From the NCBI GenBank assembly GCA_016302005.1, contig JAEDOK010000103.1, positions 1-5,859 on the forward strand: DNA of 5,859 nt, read 5' to 3'. The number at the start of each line of letters is the position of its first letter. Position 1 is the stretch's first letter. Of the stretch, positions 5,288-5,859 are shown one piece after another. The notes under the pieces were generated by a model. The model did no database searches and was not told the origin of the DNA. It was given only the letters and a program-made list of their open reading frames with translations. The position numbers were made by a program, and so were the translations under genes. Source of the stretch: Oscillospiraceae bacterium (GTDB lineage: Bacteria > Bacillota_A > Clostridia > Oscillospirales > Oscillospiraceae).

Positions 5288-5859
5288 ATGGCAGTTGTTT
5301 TGAGAGGAACGGGCACCTCCGAGGGTGCGGCAATGGCGAAGCTCCTGCGGTTTACGCAGAAAAAGCCGGAGATCCCGCGCACACCGGCGGAGGATCCGGA
5401 GGCCGAGCTGGAGCGGCTCGGAGAGATCTTTGCGCAGGCGCGGGAGGAACTGAAAGCGCTATACCAAAATGCGCTGGAAAAGACGGGAAAGGCGGAGGCT
5501 GCGATCTTTGACGCGCATTTGACGCTGCTGGAGGATGAATACTCTGTCTATGAACCGATCAGTGAGCGGATCCGCAGTGAGCGGAACAACGCCGCAATGG
5601 CGATCAGCCTGCAATTTGACGAGCTGGCTGCGATGTTCCGCTCTCTGGGCGACGAGCTGATGGCAGAGCGTGCAGCGGACGCGGAGGATCTGAAAACGCT
5701 GCTGCTGCGGATCGCGCTCGGAACGGCTCGTCAGGATCTTTCTCACCTGGACTGCGATGTGATCCTGCTTGCCGGGGAGCTGACGCCCTCGGATACCGTG
5801 CGCATGGATGCCGCGCACGTCAGGGGGATCGCAACGACCCTCGGCGGCGTGACCTCTCA
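5288..5859 (+). CDS. ptsI: PTS Enzyme I (phosphoenolpyruvate-protein phosphotransferase), N-terminal part, cut by window edge
   Basis: Enzyme I autophosphorylates from PEP and transfers the phosphate to HPr, starting the PTS relay in the cytoplasm. Only the first 190 codons are present, out of roughly 540-580 usual for the family. The visible part is the HPr-binding helical domain plus the start of the phosphohistidine domain. FDAHLTLLEDE (about 74-84) matches the conserved family segment, and LTPSDT near 165-170 is the usual LTPS motif. The frame then reaches LGGVTS at 185-190, and the last two window bases are CA. In family members the next residue is the active-site His (GGxTSHxxI), so the cut falls inside its codon. 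The N-terminal signature, usually ASPG, reads TSEG here, a modest divergence. AGAGGAGA (5273-5280) precedes the ATG by 7 bases. The 45-base gap after HPr shows no terminator. Confidence 0.93.
   Translation, partial: MAVVLRGTGTSEGAAMAKLLRFTQKKPEIPRTPAEDPEAELERLGEIFAQAREELKALYQNALEKTGKAEAAIFDAHLTLLEDEYSVYEPISERIRSERNNAAMAISLQFDELAAMFRSLGDELMAERAADAEDLKTLLLRIALGTARQDLSHLDCDVILLAGELTPSDTVRMDAAHVRGIATTLGGVTS

Noticed and set aside
1672..5859. Split version of DhaM (EIIA-HPr-EI of dihydroxyacetone kinase)
   Set aside because: The gene order is reminiscent, but the EIIA has the mannose-family DLAGGTPFN loop rather than DhaM-type motifs, and no DhaK or DhaL is seen in the window.

Overview
The window looks like a moderately GC-rich (by eye, mid-to-high 50s %) chromosome segment from a Bacillota/Clostridia-type bacterium, perhaps an Oscillospiraceae-like gut species. 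The evidence is strong GGAGG ribosome-binding sites with TTG starts, an HPr that keeps the regulatory serine of Gram-positive HPrs, a LevR/ManR-type activator, and the tail of a bacterial group II intron. The genus is an inference and cannot be fixed from this sequence.

Layout, left to right. Bases 1-53 look like the 3' end of a group II intron on the + strand (end of domain V, then domain VI with a bulged A), whose body lies outside the window. About 74 bases without a recognisable gene follow. rpoN (sigma-54) is on the - strand at 128-1468. A 203-base divergent intergenic region carries a near-consensus sigma-70-type promoter firing left into rpoN and a textbook -24/-12 sigma-54 promoter firing right. 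The + strand then holds a mannose-family PTS EIIA (1672-2094), a 928-residue LevR-family sigma-54 activator with PTS regulation domains (2165-4951), HPr (4976-5242) and the N-terminal third of PTS Enzyme I (5288 to the window edge). The edge falls inside the codon expected to encode the Enzyme I active-site histidine.

How the parts fit. EI and HPr form the PEP-to-sugar phosphorelay, and EIIA would take phosphate from HPr. The LevR-like activator carries PRD, EIIA-like and EIIB-like modules through which PTS phosphorylation normally controls such proteins, and its AAA+ domain has the GAFTGA loop that contacts sigma-54. The sigma-54 promoter stands directly before EIIA, and the sigma factor gene is divergent. 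The locus therefore looks like a self-contained, self-regulating sigma-54/PTS circuit: sigma factor, activator, target promoter and general phosphotransfer proteins side by side. All gene families are known. The less ordinary points are this compact grouping, the loss of the phospho-acceptor histidine in the activator's EIIA-like domain, the repeats wrapped around the sigma-54 promoter, and TTG starts on both regulator genes. No EIIB, EIIC or EIID is visible; they would have to lie to the right or elsewhere.
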